64,000 bases of DNA from Progne subis subis (GCA_022316685.1 JAKJHU010001409.1:87984-151983), one strand, 5' to 3'. Counted from the stretch's first letter, positions 13,576 to 25,895 are shown. Numbers and translations: made by a program. Notes: generated by a model not told the origin, from the sequence alone.

Positions 13576-13582
13576 TATAAAA
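13576..13582 (+). promoter_or_regulatory. TATA box of the solo LTR
   Basis: The motif tataaaa lies about 100 bp before the LTR polyadenylation signal, the expected spacing for U3 to R. Whether it is active is unknown. Confidence 0.55.
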
Positions 13583-13675
13583 GATTAAGGACAGCCCAGC
13601 TCGGGGGGAGACGTGAGCAGTCCGTGCAGCTGCAAACATCTCGTTGGACTGTGAGAAATTTGTAAGAGAAGAAAC

Positions 13676-13681
13676 AATAAA
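13676..13681 (+). terminator. Polyadenylation signal of the solo LTR
   Basis: The motif aataaa sits within 'gaaacaataaacgaaaa', about 100 bp after the TATA motif and about 120 bp before the LTR end. Confidence 0.55.
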
Positions 13682-14386
13682 CGAAAAATGCAACCTTGAA
13701 AAATCTACACCTGAAGACTCCGTCTCTTCCTTCGGCTTGGCTCGGAGCTGTGCAGGGGGAAAAAGACCCTGAAACCACCTGAATGTCGGGGAAGCCCACG
13801 ACAGTGTGGATCTGCTCCGAGGAAAAACCTTGGATTTAGCATCTCCCTGCTTGGAATTCCCTGACCTGGCCGGGAAGAGGTGTCCAAGTGTCCCTGCCCG
13901 GCTTTGGAGCACAATTCCCATCACCCGCGCTTTTTTTTCCCGAAGTTTTTTGGTGGGAAAAAAAATATTAAGGGAATTTTAGGGTGTAGAGGATGAGTGA
14001 CTGAGATTCCTTGGAATGTTCGGCTGGAGGGAAGACCCGTCGGGATCTGGAGCTTCTCCGGAGGGGCAGCTCCGGTTTCTAGGATCGGGGTCAGGATATC
14101 CCGAAGGAACCCTGCGCCACTCCTGGAGATTTCCATCGTATCCAAGCTTCCGGCCTCGCTTGGAAACGATCCCAAGATCCCGCTTTTCCCAACACCTCCT
14201 TGGAGTGTATTAGGTGTTTCCAGGGCTGTCTTCTTATGGGAGTTTTCCCATAAATTCAGCTTGGGATGCCAACTGAGTGGAAATTCCCAGGAGGAGAGGC
14301 AGTTTAGGGTTTCCAGGAGCCTTTGGAGCAGGGAAATGGATTTTTGTGGGAATGGCCCATGGGGGATTTTTGGATTTTCCTTTTAT

Positions 14387-14790
14387 CCATCTCCAGCTCT
14401 CCTGGAGCCCCTTCAGGGACTCTGAGCATTCCCTGGATTTTTCCCTTCTCCAGGGGAACATTCCCAGCTCTCCCAGCCTGGCTCCAGAGCAGAGGGGCTC
14501 CAGAATCCTGGAATGGTTTGGGTGGGAAAGGACCTTAAATCCCATCTGGATCCAACTGCAGGAATACCTCCCACTGTCCCAGGTGGATCCGACCTGGCCT
14601 TGGACATTCCCAGGGATCCAGGGGCAGCCACAGCAAAGCTGGGAATTCCAGAATTCCATTCCAGACAGGAATTCCCAATTCCCAAGATCCCAGCCCAATC
14701 TCCCCTTTCCCACTGGAAGCCATTCCCTGTGTCCTGTCCCTCCAGCCCTTGTCCATCTCCAGCTCTCCTGGAGCTCTGTTAGGTCCTGGA
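14387..14790 (-). mobile_element. Composite CR1 LINE 3' fragment, permuted order
   Basis: A partial body comes first, then the fixed junction at about 14,503, then a second, nearly complete body ending near 14,790. Confidence 0.85.
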
Positions 14791-16770
14791 ATGTTTTCAT
14801 TCCCTTTGGCAGCCACATCTTCCCATGGGAATGGGAATATCCCAGCTCTGCTTCCCCTGGAATCTGGAGATCAATCCCTCCCTCATCCCTAATTTTATCG
14901 GGATGATGTGACCCCACTCCCTTTTATCCCTGTCCCATCATCCCAAACCTCACTGGAGCGGCTTCCCACCTTCCCTGGAGAATTCCCAGCCCAGGAACTG
15001 TAACAGCAGGGAGCTGGGAATGATAAAATCGAATGGAATTGATCCCAATCCAACCACAAAGCGATTCCCTACAGATTCCCTGTCCCGCATCCCACCCGGA
15101 TCTGTTCCCAGCTGATCCCATCCACAGGAATTCCCTTTGGAATGAGCCTGTGGAATCCGAAGCTGCTTTTCCTGCTCCTCCAGGTCACTTTTCCACGTCC
15201 TTCACCAGCGTTCCCGATTTTCAGGATGCTCCAAATCCCTGGAATTCCCCAGTTTGGGAAGGGCTCATTGTTCCAAACATTCCATTCTAAGGAGGAGCGG
15301 ATCCAGGGAGAGCATCTGGATCTGAGGAGAGGGGATAAAGCAGGTGAGGAATGAAATCATGGAATTATCAAGGATGGAATTGGCCCAAATCCCATCCGTG
15401 GGTTGGGAAAAGTGGGATACTCAGAATGGCAAGGAAAGAACTCCAGGGATGGGGAAAAGGACATGGAAATGAGGAATTGGGGAGTTTTGGGAACAGGGAC
15501 AGAGAGAGGAACTCAGGATAATCTTGGGATGAAGAGAATCGGATAAATCCCCCAGGAAAAAAATTCCTTGGGTGGATCCACACTTGGATAAATGTTTGAG
15601 AGGGCTCAGAAAATCTTTCCCACAGGAAAAATTCCTACAGGAATTTTTGAGGGAACAGGGAGTGCCCAGGGATCCCCCATCAACGCTTCCCAAGGAAATT
15701 CTTTGGAAAATGCTTGAAGAAAGTCCATGGAATGGTCCCGAATATTTGAGACGCCGGGAAAATCGACGGGATCCCACTTTTTTCAAATCCCAAAGGAAAA
15801 GAGGAATCTCCTCTCCTTTCTTTCTTAGATCCTTTTTCCCTTTAATTCCCTGGAAAGGGTGAAGTGGAAATTATGGGATGTCTCCACGATGGAAAGGGAA
15901 TCCCTGGAAAAGCTCTGAGGGATCCGAGCACTCAGAATTCCATAGGGACCTGGCTATTCCCTGACATTGGATCCGTGATCCCACATCCCAAACTCAGCAG
16001 GGAATGGGAATTTCTCCTCGGAACACTCTTGGCTCCAGTTATCCCATCAGGAAGAAACTTTCTGGGAATTTCCAGGATTCTTCTCTCCCATCAGCCTTGG
16101 AGCATTTTTCCAACCTGGCAAACAAACCAAAAAAACTGGGAATATCCGTGGAGTGGAAATTTTAGAGGGAATACGGAGACGGGATCCTTGAAGGGGCAGA
16201 GGTGGAGGGATTTTCCAGGAATTTAGGGATAAAGGTTTTTTGGGAGCCTCAGGTGACAGGGACCGGGAAAGGGGCTCCAGCTGTTCCAGGTGGGATCTGA
16301 TCCTGGAAAAACTTGGAATGGGAGATGAGGGATTCGACTGATTCCGGCCTCATCCGCAATGGAAGAGCTCCCTCTGGTGCCGCCAGGAATTCCCGCTTTT
16401 CCCGTTTTTCCTCCATTCCCCCCCCTCCCTACAGCTCTTTTCCAGGAAAATCACCTTTGCTGCTCCAGAGGGAAGGGCAGAGCTCATCCCGATTCTTTCC
16501 CAGTGTCAGGAAAATCCGGTTCCTCCTTGGAATATCCCAAATATCCATGGACACCCCAAAGAGAGGCTGAAATCATGAATCCCAAAATCCCGAAATCCCA
16601 GGGAAATATAACCCGGGAAAGCAGGGCAGGGATCCCCACCTCAGAGAGTGTTCTGGAATTCCGTGCCTGGAATCCATCCAGGGAATTTTATGTCCAGGTG
16701 GGATGGGAGCCTGGGTTGGGAAATATCCCAGCGCCAAACCCGTTATCCCGAATTTTTTTCATCCCTGTCC
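14791..16770. other. Intergenic, mostly nothing recognised
   Basis: A faint CR1-tail-like stretch may lie at 15,353-15,420. The rest is GGAAT-rich unique sequence. Confidence 0.5.
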
Positions 16771-17030
16771 TTTTCCAACAGGAGCTGGAGTTTTTCCCCT
16801 ATGGAAAATGAGGCAAAAGCTCTGGAGAGGATTTTTGGGATGGAGCAGTTCCAGAGCTGCTTCCATGGGATCGTCTCCAAGGGCAACCTGTGGATTGAGG
16901 ATATTCCTGCCCTCTGAACGAGTTACCCAAGGGGGTTTTTTGGGATGCAGGGACAAGTGTCCTCCAAAAGATCATCAAAGTGTTCTCAGAAGATTCCAGG
17001 GAAAACGTGGAGCTTTTTCCAGAGCCTAAA
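16771..17030 (+). pseudogene. Protein-like remnant, function unrecognised
   Basis: A 260-bp stretch lacks the GGAAT-rich texture of its surroundings and reads like protein: ENEAKALERIFGMEQFQSCF, then HGIVSKGNLWIEDIPAL and a stop (16,915), and in another frame TSVLQKIIKVFSEDSRENVE. A good acceptor-like tract (cttttccaacag) precedes it and a CR1 copy truncates it at 17,020. It could be the decayed 3' exon of a gene or retroposon; I do not recognise the family. Confidence 0.3.
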
Positions 17031-17345
17031 GGGGCTCCAGGAGAGCTGGAGAGGGGCTGGGGACAAGGGCTGGAGGGACAGGACACAGGGAATGGCTTCC
17101 AGTGGGAAAGGGGAGATTGGGCTGGGATCTTGGGAATTGGGAATTCCTGTCTGGGAGGGTGGGGAGAGGCTGGGAATTCTGGAATTCCCAGCTTTGCTGT
17201 GGCTGCCCCTGGATCCCTTGGAATGTCCAAGGCCGGGTTGGAGATCGGGGATTGGATCCACCTGGGAGAGTGGGAGCTGTTCCTGGATTGAACTGGATGG
17301 GATTTAAGTTCCCTTCCCACCCAAACCACTCCGGAATTCTGTGAT
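17020..17345 (+). mobile_element. CR1 LINE 3' fragment
   Basis: It is truncated within the body at 'aaaggggctccaggag' and ends with 'ccactccggaattctgtgat'. It interrupts the protein-like remnant that precedes it. Confidence 0.85.
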
Positions 17346-17947
17346 TCCATTAAAGTTTTTTTTTTCCCCTCCTGCAATTCCTGGGATCCCCCTCAGAACT
17401 GACATCTTTGGGAATTATCCCATTCCTGTCTCTTTAGTTCCTGGTCCCACCCGTAGCCATAATCATGGAATTTTTGCTCGCCCAGCAGATTTCTCCCTGC
17501 CCAGGGAAAACGGGGATCAGGATTCTTCCTCTCTGAACTCCAAGTTCCCCGGATCCATCCAGAATTCCAGATTTTTCCATCTGCTTTTGAAATCAGGAGA
17601 AGCTCAATTAAAAAAAAAAAAAAAAATTAGAAAAAGGAATAAAAGCTGAAACAAACAAACAAACAGCAAACTCCAGCGGGAATCCTCAAATCCTCCTTTG
17701 CCAGGTCGGTTTTGGGAGGGAACAAGGAATTTTCCCGGGATGGAGCCGTTCCCTTCCCCATCTGGGATGGATCCATCCCAACAGCTGCTCCCTTGGAGCA
17801 CCTCTGATCTCTGCGGTGTCCCAGGCCCCTTTCCCGGCTATTTTAGGAGGGAATGTTTTGCCCAGAACCCCCACGGAGCTTTTCTGGGAAAAGGAGGGAA
17901 TAACCCAGGGCCTTGGGTGGATGGAAAAGCGAAGGCAGAGCTCGGGA

Positions 17948-18440
17948 TGTGTGGAATCATGGAATGCTTGGGTGGGAAGGGACCTTAAAGACCCTCAAAT
18001 TCCAACTGGGACATGCAGGGACATCTCCCACTATCCCAGGTGGATCCAACCTGGCCTTGGACACTGCCAGGGATCCAGGGGCAGCCACAGCAAATCCGGG
18101 AATTCCAGAATTCCCAGACCCTCCCCACCCTCCCAGACAGGAATTCCCAATTCCCAAGATCCCAGCCCAATCTCCCCTTTCCCACTGGAAGCCATTCCCT
18201 GTGTCCTGTCCCTCCAGCCCTTGTCCCCAGCCCCTCTCCAGCTCTCCTGGAGCCCCTTCAGGGACTCTGAGCATTCCCTGGATTTTTCCCTTCTCCAGGG
18301 GAACATTCCCAGCTCTCCCAGCCTGGCTCCAGAGCAGAGGGGCCCCAGAATCCTGGAATAGTTTGGAAAGGACCTTAAATCCCATCCCATTCCCACCCCA
18401 TCCATGTTCAGGGACACCTCCCACTATCCCAGGTTTATCC
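17948..18440 (-). mobile_element. Composite CR1 LINE 3' fragment
   Basis: It has the complete body, the fixed junction at about 18,348 and the head of the second CR1 end. It lies in opposite orientation to the copies at 17,020 and 19,240. Confidence 0.9.
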
Positions 18441-19239
18441 AAACCTTATCCAGCCTTGGGTGGTTGTTTCCTCCAATGGAAATCCAAAACAAAAACATGG
18501 ACATCCCAGTTCCATGGAAATCCTGGCTCTGAGGTGGGCGTGAGCTCCCTAAAATGCCACATCCCTGCTCCTGGCAGGAAAAATCCCAAATTCCCAACAT
18601 CCTCACCACCCTGCTGCCAGCAAATCCCAGAGGAACCGCTCCAGAGCCGGAGTCGCTCGGGACAACATTCCCAGGTAACTCCGAGGTTGTGGATTTCCTT
18701 ACTTACCCTTGGCTGCATCCCAGAAAAACATCTCCTGGAATTTGGAGGGAATTCTGCTCAGCTGTCCCTGTGGTCTGCTGGAAAACAGCAATCCCAGGGC
18801 TTCCTTTAATCCAGGAAGGAAATCCATGGAGCGCGAGTGAGGAATGACGGCTTCATCCCCTGCTCCCAATCCCACTTTTCCCAGGTGAGGGAAAGGTTAA
18901 ACTTCCAAAGATTGTGGCTGGAAAATCCCGGGGGGTGGTGGGAATTCGAATTCCACAAGTTTGAAAGGAGGGTGGGCTGTTCCAAGGAGGAATGAGGGAG
19001 CAGGTCAGGGAATTTCCACGCAGGCTGGTGTGAGGTTAGGCCTGGCTTTAGGCCGGGTTTAGATCCCAGCCCAGCCAGAGCGGGTGGGAATGGCGGGAAT
19101 AAGAAAGGAACGTGCTCTGCTCCCTCCAGCTCGGAATTCCAGGAGGGAATAAAGCTCCTTTCATTTTTTCCAGAGGTGGGAGCCATTAACCGTGAGGATT
19201 GGAGGCTCCAAGGATTGGGATCGGATCCAAGTGGAAGAA

Positions 19240-19920
19240 ACTGGGCAGGGAATGGAGGGACAGGACACCAGGAATGGCTTCCAGTGGGAAAGGGGAGATT
19301 GGGCTGGGATCTTGGGAATTGGGAATTCCTGTCTGGGAGGGTGGGGAGGGTCTGGGAATTCTGGAATTCCCAGATTTGCTGTGGCTGCCCCTGGATCCCT
19401 GGCAGTGTCCAAGGCCAGGTTGGATCCACCTGGGACAGTGGGAGGCTGTCCTTACCCTTGGATGGACTGGGAATGGGATGGGATTTAAGATCCCTTCCCA
19501 CCCAAACCATTCCAGGATTCTGGAGCCCCTCAGCTCTGGAGCCAGGCTGGGAGAGCTGGGAATGTTCCCCTGGAGAAGGGAAAAATCCAGGGAATGCTCA
19601 GAGTCCCTGAAGGGGCTCCAGGAGAGCTGGAGAGGGGCTGGGGACAAGGGCTGGAGGGACAGGACACAGGGAATGGCTTCCAGTGGGAAAGGGGAGATTG
19701 GGCTGGGATCTTGGGAATTGGGAATTCCTGTCTGGGAGGGTGGGGAGGGTCTGGGAATTCTGGAATTCCCGGATTTGCTGTGGCTGCCCCTGGATCCCTG
19801 GCAGTGTCCAAGGCCAGGCTGGACACTGGGGCTTGGATCCACCTGGGTTAGTGGGAATTGTCCCTGAGTGGAATTTGCTGAGCTTTAAACCCACCCCATC
19901 CCCAACTTTCCCGGGATTCT
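19240..19920 (+). mobile_element. Two tandem CR1 3' fragments
   Basis: The first copy (to 19,515) is truncated upstream. The second (19,516-19,920) starts at the fixed junction 'ggattctggagcccctc'. Both bodies are nearly identical. Confidence 0.88.
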
Positions 19921-20554
19921 GTGAAAACAGGGATATTTTTGCACTCTCACAGCTGCTCCCGGCGCTGCAGCTGCTCCGAGAGGACAATTCCGGATCCGCT
20001 CCCTGCCGGAGGCAGCCGCAATTCCCTCCTTCCCCTTCCTCACCTGGCTGAGCCTCCCGAGGGCCTGGAGAGCCTCTTGGGAAAAAAAACCACTCCGGAA
20101 TTAATTCCGTGCGCTAACGAGCCCGACCTTTATTCCTCAACAATTCCCGAGCTAATTGCGCTCATCCTCTGCGGATCGAGAGGGAAAACGGGAAGAAAGC
20201 TCCAATCAAGGACTTTCCATCCCGGCTCGGAGCAGGATGTCTCCGCTCCGTGGGTGTTTTTCGAGGACTATTCCCTGCCCTGGATGGATTTTTTATCCCG
20301 TTTTCACAGAAAATAAGCGATTCCCGGAAAATTTCGACAGCCTCCGAGCACCTGTGAGTCCCTGAGAGGTTTTTTTTTTGGTGCTCCATGGATTTATTAT
20401 TCCAAAGGAATGAGGGCGGCTCGTTGGAAACCGCTCCGAGGGTTTTCTCGCTCCAAAGTTTTCCCTTCCCACTTCCTGGGGATGGATCTGGATTTTTGGG
20501 ATGGGGCAATGCTGAGAATGACCCGTGGGAAGGTTTTTCCCTGCTCATCCCAGG
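19921..20554. other. Intergenic flank of the GGGAT array
   Basis: This is a GC-rich, apparently unique sequence with fewer GGAAT words than its neighbours. No coding pattern was recognised. Confidence 0.5.
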
Positions 20555-21302
20555 GATGGGAATGGAATGGGAATGGGGGTGGGAATGGGGATGGGAATGG
20601 GAATGGGAATGGGAATGGGAATGGGAATGGGGAATGGGGATGGGGGTGGGAATGGGGATGGGAATGGGAACAGGAACGGGGATGGGATGGGATGGGATGG
20701 GATGGGATGGGATGGGATGGGATGGGATGGGATGGGATGGGATGGGATGGGATGGGATGGGATGGGATGGGATGGGATGGTGATGGGATGGGATGGGATG
20801 GGATGGGATGGGATCCATGGAAATAGGGATGGGAGTGGGAATGGGAATGGGGATGGGAATGGGAATGGGAATGGGAATGGGGTGGGGAATGGGGATGGGA
20901 ATGGGAATGGGGAATGGGAATGGGAATGTGATGGAGATGGGAATGGGAATGGGAATGTGATGGGGATGGAAATGGGAATGAGAATGGGAGTGGGGATGGA
21001 AATGGAATTGGGAATGGGATGGGGATGGGGATGGGATGGGATGGGATGGTGATGGGAATGGGAATGGGAATGGGAATGGGAATGGGAATGGGATGGGGAT
21101 GGGATGGGATGGGGATGGGACGGGATGGGATGGATGGGATGGGATGGGACGGGGTGGGATGGGACGGGTGGGATGGGATGGGATGGGATGGATGGGATGG
21201 GATGGGATGGGATGGATGGGATGGGATGGGATGGGATGGATGGATGGATGGGATGGGATGGGATGGGATGGGATGGGATGGGATGGGATGGGATGGGATG
21301 GA
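20555..21302. repeat. GGGAT / GGGAAT satellite-like array
   Basis: About 750 bp built from 5-bp GGGAT and 6-bp GGGAAT units. Blocks alternate: mainly hexamers at 20,555-20,680, pure pentamers of about 100 bp at 20,681-20,780, hexamers at 20,825-21,005 and pentamers again, including GGAT variants, to 21,302. GGG occurs every 5-6 bases on the plus strand. Long Gly-Trp-Met and Pro-Ser-His ORFs are artefacts. Confidence 0.96.
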
Positions 21303-21424
21303 CAGGTCCTCCTCTGGGGCGTGCATCCAGCTCCACCTTGTCATGGGAATTCTGGGATTCCCTGGATCTGCTGCTTCCTTCTGGGAGCTCAGCTGCTGGG
21401 GGAGAATTTTCCATATCCCTCATA

Positions 21425-21575
21425 AAATCCTGGAATGCTTTGGGTTGGGAAGGGACCTTAAATCCCAAGAATTCCACCCAATCCATGGGCAGCGACGCCT
21501 CCCACTATCCCAGGTCACTCCAAACCCCGTCCAAGCCGGCCTTGGACATTTCCAGGGATGAGACATCCACAAATT
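21425..21575 (-). mobile_element. CR1 tail fragment
   Basis: It starts 'ctggaatgctttgggttggg' and ends in 'tttccagggatgagacatcc'. It has only the tail region and belongs to an older CR1 type than the common body. Confidence 0.8.
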
Positions 21576-22450
21576 TTCCAGGAATGATCAACCACTTATT
21601 CCCCAAAAAACATTTTCTTTCCTAAAACTCCTTTTTCCCCCACCCTGATTCCAAACCCAAACCTTCTCCAGGAAAACAGGGATCCAAAATATTCCCGCAC
21701 CTCCATCCCTTCCACATGGATACGGGATACGAGACAAACAGAAGCCAGACTGGGAATAACCAGGAAAAACAAGGAGCGGAGCGGGGGAGAATCATGGATT
21801 TTAGGGAAAACAAATGTTATTTGTTTACCGTCCCCACCAATAAAATTCCCAACATGGAAATAATGAAGGGAAATGAAATCGCTGGGAATCGCCGAGCTCG
21901 TAAAAAATTATGAGTCCAGAAACAGAAGGATTGGAGCTGGGATGAAGGGGGAAAAAAAAAAAATGTGGAAAAACCAGAGGAGTTTTTTTTTTTTGTCTTC
22001 AGCCGGATTTTTATTTGGGAATTAACGGGGGTCGCGTCAGGGCACGGAAATCCCATAAAGCGGAGCAGAGACGGGAAAAGTATTCCCGAGGAAGAAGCGG
22101 AGCTGGATCAGGGGTGCAGAAAAGCGGGAAAAGGTTGTTGGGAAAGTTGGGGTTTTGGGGGAAAAAAAAAAAAAATTGGAATTCCAGAGAGGAGCAGGGA
22201 TAGAAAGAGGTCCTGGATTTTTAAATCCCAAAATCTGGCAGGAAAGGATGGAGCCTGACCACAGCTAAAAATAACTTTTCGTTATTATTGATTTTATCCT
22301 GCAGATTCCGAGTTTTCCTAAGGATCGCAAGACTCCTGCCTGTCCTTCCAAGAGATTTTGGGATGAAGTCTCCATTTTTCAGTGGAATTCCCAAACTTAG
22401 AAGTGCAGCAATGAGGAGTGGGTGCTGTTGGGAATTCCTTTCTCAGGCCC
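21576..22450. other. Intergenic, A-tracts only
   Basis: It has A-tracts near 21,952 and 22,161. No exon or family repeat was seen. Confidence 0.5.
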
Positions 22451-22690
22451 CCCAAAAATGGGATGTGGATTCACAATTCCTGGAGGAAAAGCTGGAAAAG
22501 TTGGAAAATCCTGTGATTTCAAGAATTTCCACTTAATTTGCACTGGGATTTGGGATTTTGGTGGGTTTCTAAAATGGGATGTGGATCCATAACTCCTGGA
22601 GGAAAAGCTGGAAAGTTCTTTGATTTCCAGAATTTCCGCTTAATTTTTTTGTTGGGATTTGGGATTTTGGGGGAGGGGATTTTGGTTGGG
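22451..22690. repeat. 116-bp tandem duplication
   Basis: Two copies begin at 22,459 and 22,575 with 'tgggatgtgga', share 'ctggaggaaaagctggaaa' and end with 'gggatttgggattttgg'. They are moderately diverged and lie between LINE fragments. Confidence 0.75.
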
Positions 22691-22877
22691 AATGTTTTTC
22701 TTTAATGCAGAAACACGAAGATCCCAAATCCATCCCAAGCTCCTTCAGCGCTCCCAAAAAAACCTTTTCCAGAGCCTGGCTTTTCCCAAGGCTCCTCATG
22801 GATATTTTAGGAGCAGAGATCAGGATTTAGGGCGGTGTCCAGGGGCTTCTCCCGATTTTTTTTCTTAGGAGCAGGAT

Positions 22878-23266
22878 GATCAGAGGGATGGAGCAGCTCT
22901 GCTGTGGGAAAGGCTGGGAAAGTTGGGAATGTTCCCCTGGAGAAGGGAAAAATCCAGGGAATGCTCAGAGTCCCTGAAGGGGCTCCAGGAGAGCTGGAGA
23001 GGGGCTGGGGACAAGGGCTGGAGGGACAGGACACAGGGAATGGCTTCAGTGGGAAAGGGGAGATTGGGCTGGGATCTTGGGAACTGGGAATTCCTGTATG
23101 GGAGGGTGGGGAGGGTCTGGGAATTCTGGAATTCCCAGATTTGCTGTGGCTGCCCCTGGATCCCTGGCAGTGTCCAAGGCTGGGTTGGATCTACCTGGGA
23201 ATAGTGGAAGATGACCCTGGATAAGCTTTTAAGTCCTCCCCATCCCAACCCATTCCATGATCCCAC
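22878..23266 (+). mobile_element. CR1 LINE 3' fragment
   Basis: The full common body is followed by the tail 'aacccattccatgatccca' and then by a T22 tract. Confidence 0.88.
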
Positions 23267-23288
23267 TTTTTTTTTTTTTTTTTTTTTT
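23267..23288. repeat. Poly-T tract (22 nt)
   Basis: This homopolymer follows directly after the 3' end of a plus-strand CR1 copy (attccatgatcccac then T22). Confidence 0.85.
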
Positions 23289-24517
23289 CCTCCTGGGATG
23301 AAAGAACTTCTCCAGAGGTGCGAATGCCACCAGGGAGCTGCTCCTGCTCCCAAAATCCAGATGCTCCGGATCTGATGAGCTCCAGGCAATTCTTCCCCCC
23401 GACCGCATCGGGGTGAATCCCTCTCCAGGGGCTGGAGAAGGACCCATGGAATGAATTCCCAGTGGGAATCTGACCTCTGGATATGGAAAATCTGTGAAAC
23501 CACCTGGGTTTTGGTGCTTCCTTTGGGAGAAACTTCCCAAAAAATCCTTCCCAATATCCCACCCAGCTCCGCCTTCCAGCAGTGGGAAACCATTCCCAAT
23601 TTCCCTGCCCCTCACTGGTTACAATCCCATAAATCTGCTCTTTTCCCGTAGAGCTGCACATTCCACCTGAATCCTGACGCAAAGATCCTTCCCCGCCTCT
23701 GGATCACATCCCGCCTTCCCAAAAAAATCTTCGTGGTGCCCCCTTCCCAGTTTTTGCACTGATGGAGCCCCCTGGAATTCCAGGGATTTACATGGACAAG
23801 TTTCTGATGCAGTTAAAGGAATCCCATCCCAGATTTTCCCCCGGAGCCCTGGGCTCCATCAGTGGGCCCTGCAAGCCCATTTTTCCATGGAAAAATCCTG
23901 GATTTCCTCTCAGTCCCAGAATTCAACCTCACTTTAAGTGGCTTCCAGCTAAAACCAGGAATGGGAGAGGGGGATTTTCAATCCCTTCGGGAATAACCCT
24001 GCTCAGGGTTGTCTCCTGCCGGAATTTCTCCCCTTCCCTGCTCCAAGAAGCACAGAATTCCCTCCTTTTCCCTCCCTCTGGAAGAGTGGCTCAGTCTCCT
24101 TTTCCACCACTTCTATTTTTTAAAGCCTCCCGAGGCCGAGGAATAAAATCCCGGAGCTGGAAAACCGGGAGAGAAGGAGCCAAGCAGACTTTGGGCTTCA
24201 ATTTAGGCAGGAAAAACCCCTTGGAAAATTGATTCCAGACCCGGAGCGACCGGGATGAGGGAACAGCTGCCACCACCCCGGCTCCGAGTGCATCCAGATG
24301 TGCCACCACCCCCTCCCTTCCCTCACACTTCCCACCCTCCCTGTGTTCCCGGAGCCAGAAAAAATCTGGGAATAGCCGTGCTGACAGGATGGATGTGTTG
24401 CTGCCGCTTCCCAGCCTCTGGAGAAAGGCGTATTTTTGGGAGTCGGGAATGTCCTGACGGCTCGGGGTTGTGATGTCACTGTCAGCTGATGGATCCGGGC
24501 TTCCAGGAGTTCAGGAG
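23289..24517. other. Intergenic, nothing recognised
   Basis: Unique-looking sequence. An ORF of 156 residues (23,762-24,232, plus) has no recognised similarity. Confidence 0.5.
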
Positions 24518-24640
24518 GCCAGGTTGGAAAAGGCGCGGAGCAATCTGGGATAGGGGAAGGTGTTCCATGGAATGGGATGGGATTTTAGGCCCCTTCCCAT
24601 CCAAGCCAGTCTGGGATTTTTGGGATTCTTTGATTTTCCC
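24518..24640 (+). mobile_element. CR1 tail fragment
   Basis: It runs from 'aggccaggttgg' through 'ttaggccccttcccatccaa'. It faces the minus copy at 24,765. Confidence 0.7.
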
Positions 24641-24764
24641 AAACTTCCCTGCGGATGCTGCTGAATGATCCCAGGAAACCACCTTGGGTGGCATCCTCCT
24701 GTTCCCTCTGGAAGCACCTGAAGCCCCTTCCAGGTCCAGAATTCTGCACCTGGGAGAGCGCTGG

Positions 24765-25038
24765 CTTGGAATTATGGAATGGTTTTGATGGGAAGGGACC
24801 TTAAATCTCATAGGTCCCACCCCATCCATGGGCAGGGACACCACCCACTATTCCCAGATGGATCCAACTCCATCCAAACTGGCCTTGGACACTGCCAGGG
24901 ATCCAGGGGCAGCCACAGCAAATCTGGGAATTCCAGAATTCCCAGACCCTCCCCACCCTCCCAGCCAGGAATTCCCAATTCCCAAGATCCCAGCCCAATC
25001 TCCCCTTTCCCAGTGGGAAGCCATTCCCCGTGTCCAGT
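24765..25038 (-). mobile_element. CR1 LINE 3' fragment
   Basis: It has tail and body up to 'agccattccccgtgtcc', where the copy breaks off. Confidence 0.87.
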
Positions 25039-25419
25039 GTAAATGGGATGGTGGAGTAGGGAGAGGAAGGTGCTCCGGAGGGGCCTGGATTTAACAAATT
25101 CCCGATGTCCGAGGCCCAGCGGTGGGAGAACAATTCCCTGGAGCAGGAGCAATAAAAGGTTACGAGCTCGGCCTTCCCACCTGGCCAGGAGAGATCCTTT
25201 GATGTTAATCCATGGATTTCCCATATACCCTGATTGGAAAAGCGGCTGCCGGCTTTTGCTCCAGCTCCATGGATTGCAGAAAAGCGGAGCTGTCCCAATT
25301 CCCGGCTGCTGGTGGAGCAGAGAAAAGCTGGATTTGGTCCACCGGGGAACCACCTGATCCAAGGGATTGGTTTGGGAATGTGTTGGGAGCTGCATGGATC
25401 TGGTATGAAGGAAGCGACT

Positions 25420-25895
25420 CCAAGCCCCAATGTCCAGCTTGGCCTTGGGCACTGCCAGGGATCCAGGGGCAGCCACAGCAAATCCGGGAATTCCAGAATT
25501 CCCAGCCCTTCCCCACCCTCCCAGACAGGAATTCCCAATTCCCAAGATCCCAGCCCAATCTCCCCTTTCCCACTGGAAGCCATTCCCTGTGTCCTGTCCC
25601 TCCAGCCCTTGTCCCCAGCCCCTCTCCAGCTCTCCTGGAGCCCCTTCAGGGACTCTGAGCATTCCCTGGATTTTTCCCTTCTCCAGGGAAACATTCCCAG
25701 CTCTCCCAGCCTGACTCCAGAGCAGAAGGGTTCCAAAATCCTGGAATGGTTTGGATTGGGAAGGGACTTTAAATCCCATCCCATTCCCACCCCATCAATG
25801 TCCAGGGGCACTTCCCACCATCCCAGGTTTCTCCAAGCCCCAATGTCCGACCTGGCCTTGGGCACTGCCAGGGATCAGACTTCCACAACTTCTCA
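25420..25895 (-). mobile_element. Composite CR1 LINE 3' fragment
   Basis: The tail tip is missing but the body is complete. The fixed junction is at about 25,737, followed by the second CR1 end. Confidence 0.88.

Larger units (their letters stand above)
13161..13803 (+). mobile_element. Solo LTR of an avian endogenous retrovirus
   Basis: A segment of about 640 bp begins TGTTGGAGTCC and ends near CCCACGACA. It has the internal order of an LTR: a U3-like region, a TATA box (tataaaaga, 13,576), a polyadenylation signal (aataaa, 13,676) and a U5-like end. The style matches LTRs I associate with passerine endogenous retroviruses. No gag, pol or env sequence is adjacent on either side, so it is a solo LTR. 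I could not see a convincing target-site duplication, so the ends are approximate. It lies outside any gene. Confidence 0.75.

Noticed and set aside
20162..21486. Open frames of about 315 residues rich in Ile-Pro-Ser-His or Gly-Trp-Asp-Met
   Set aside because: These are translations of GGGAT/GGGAAT repeats.
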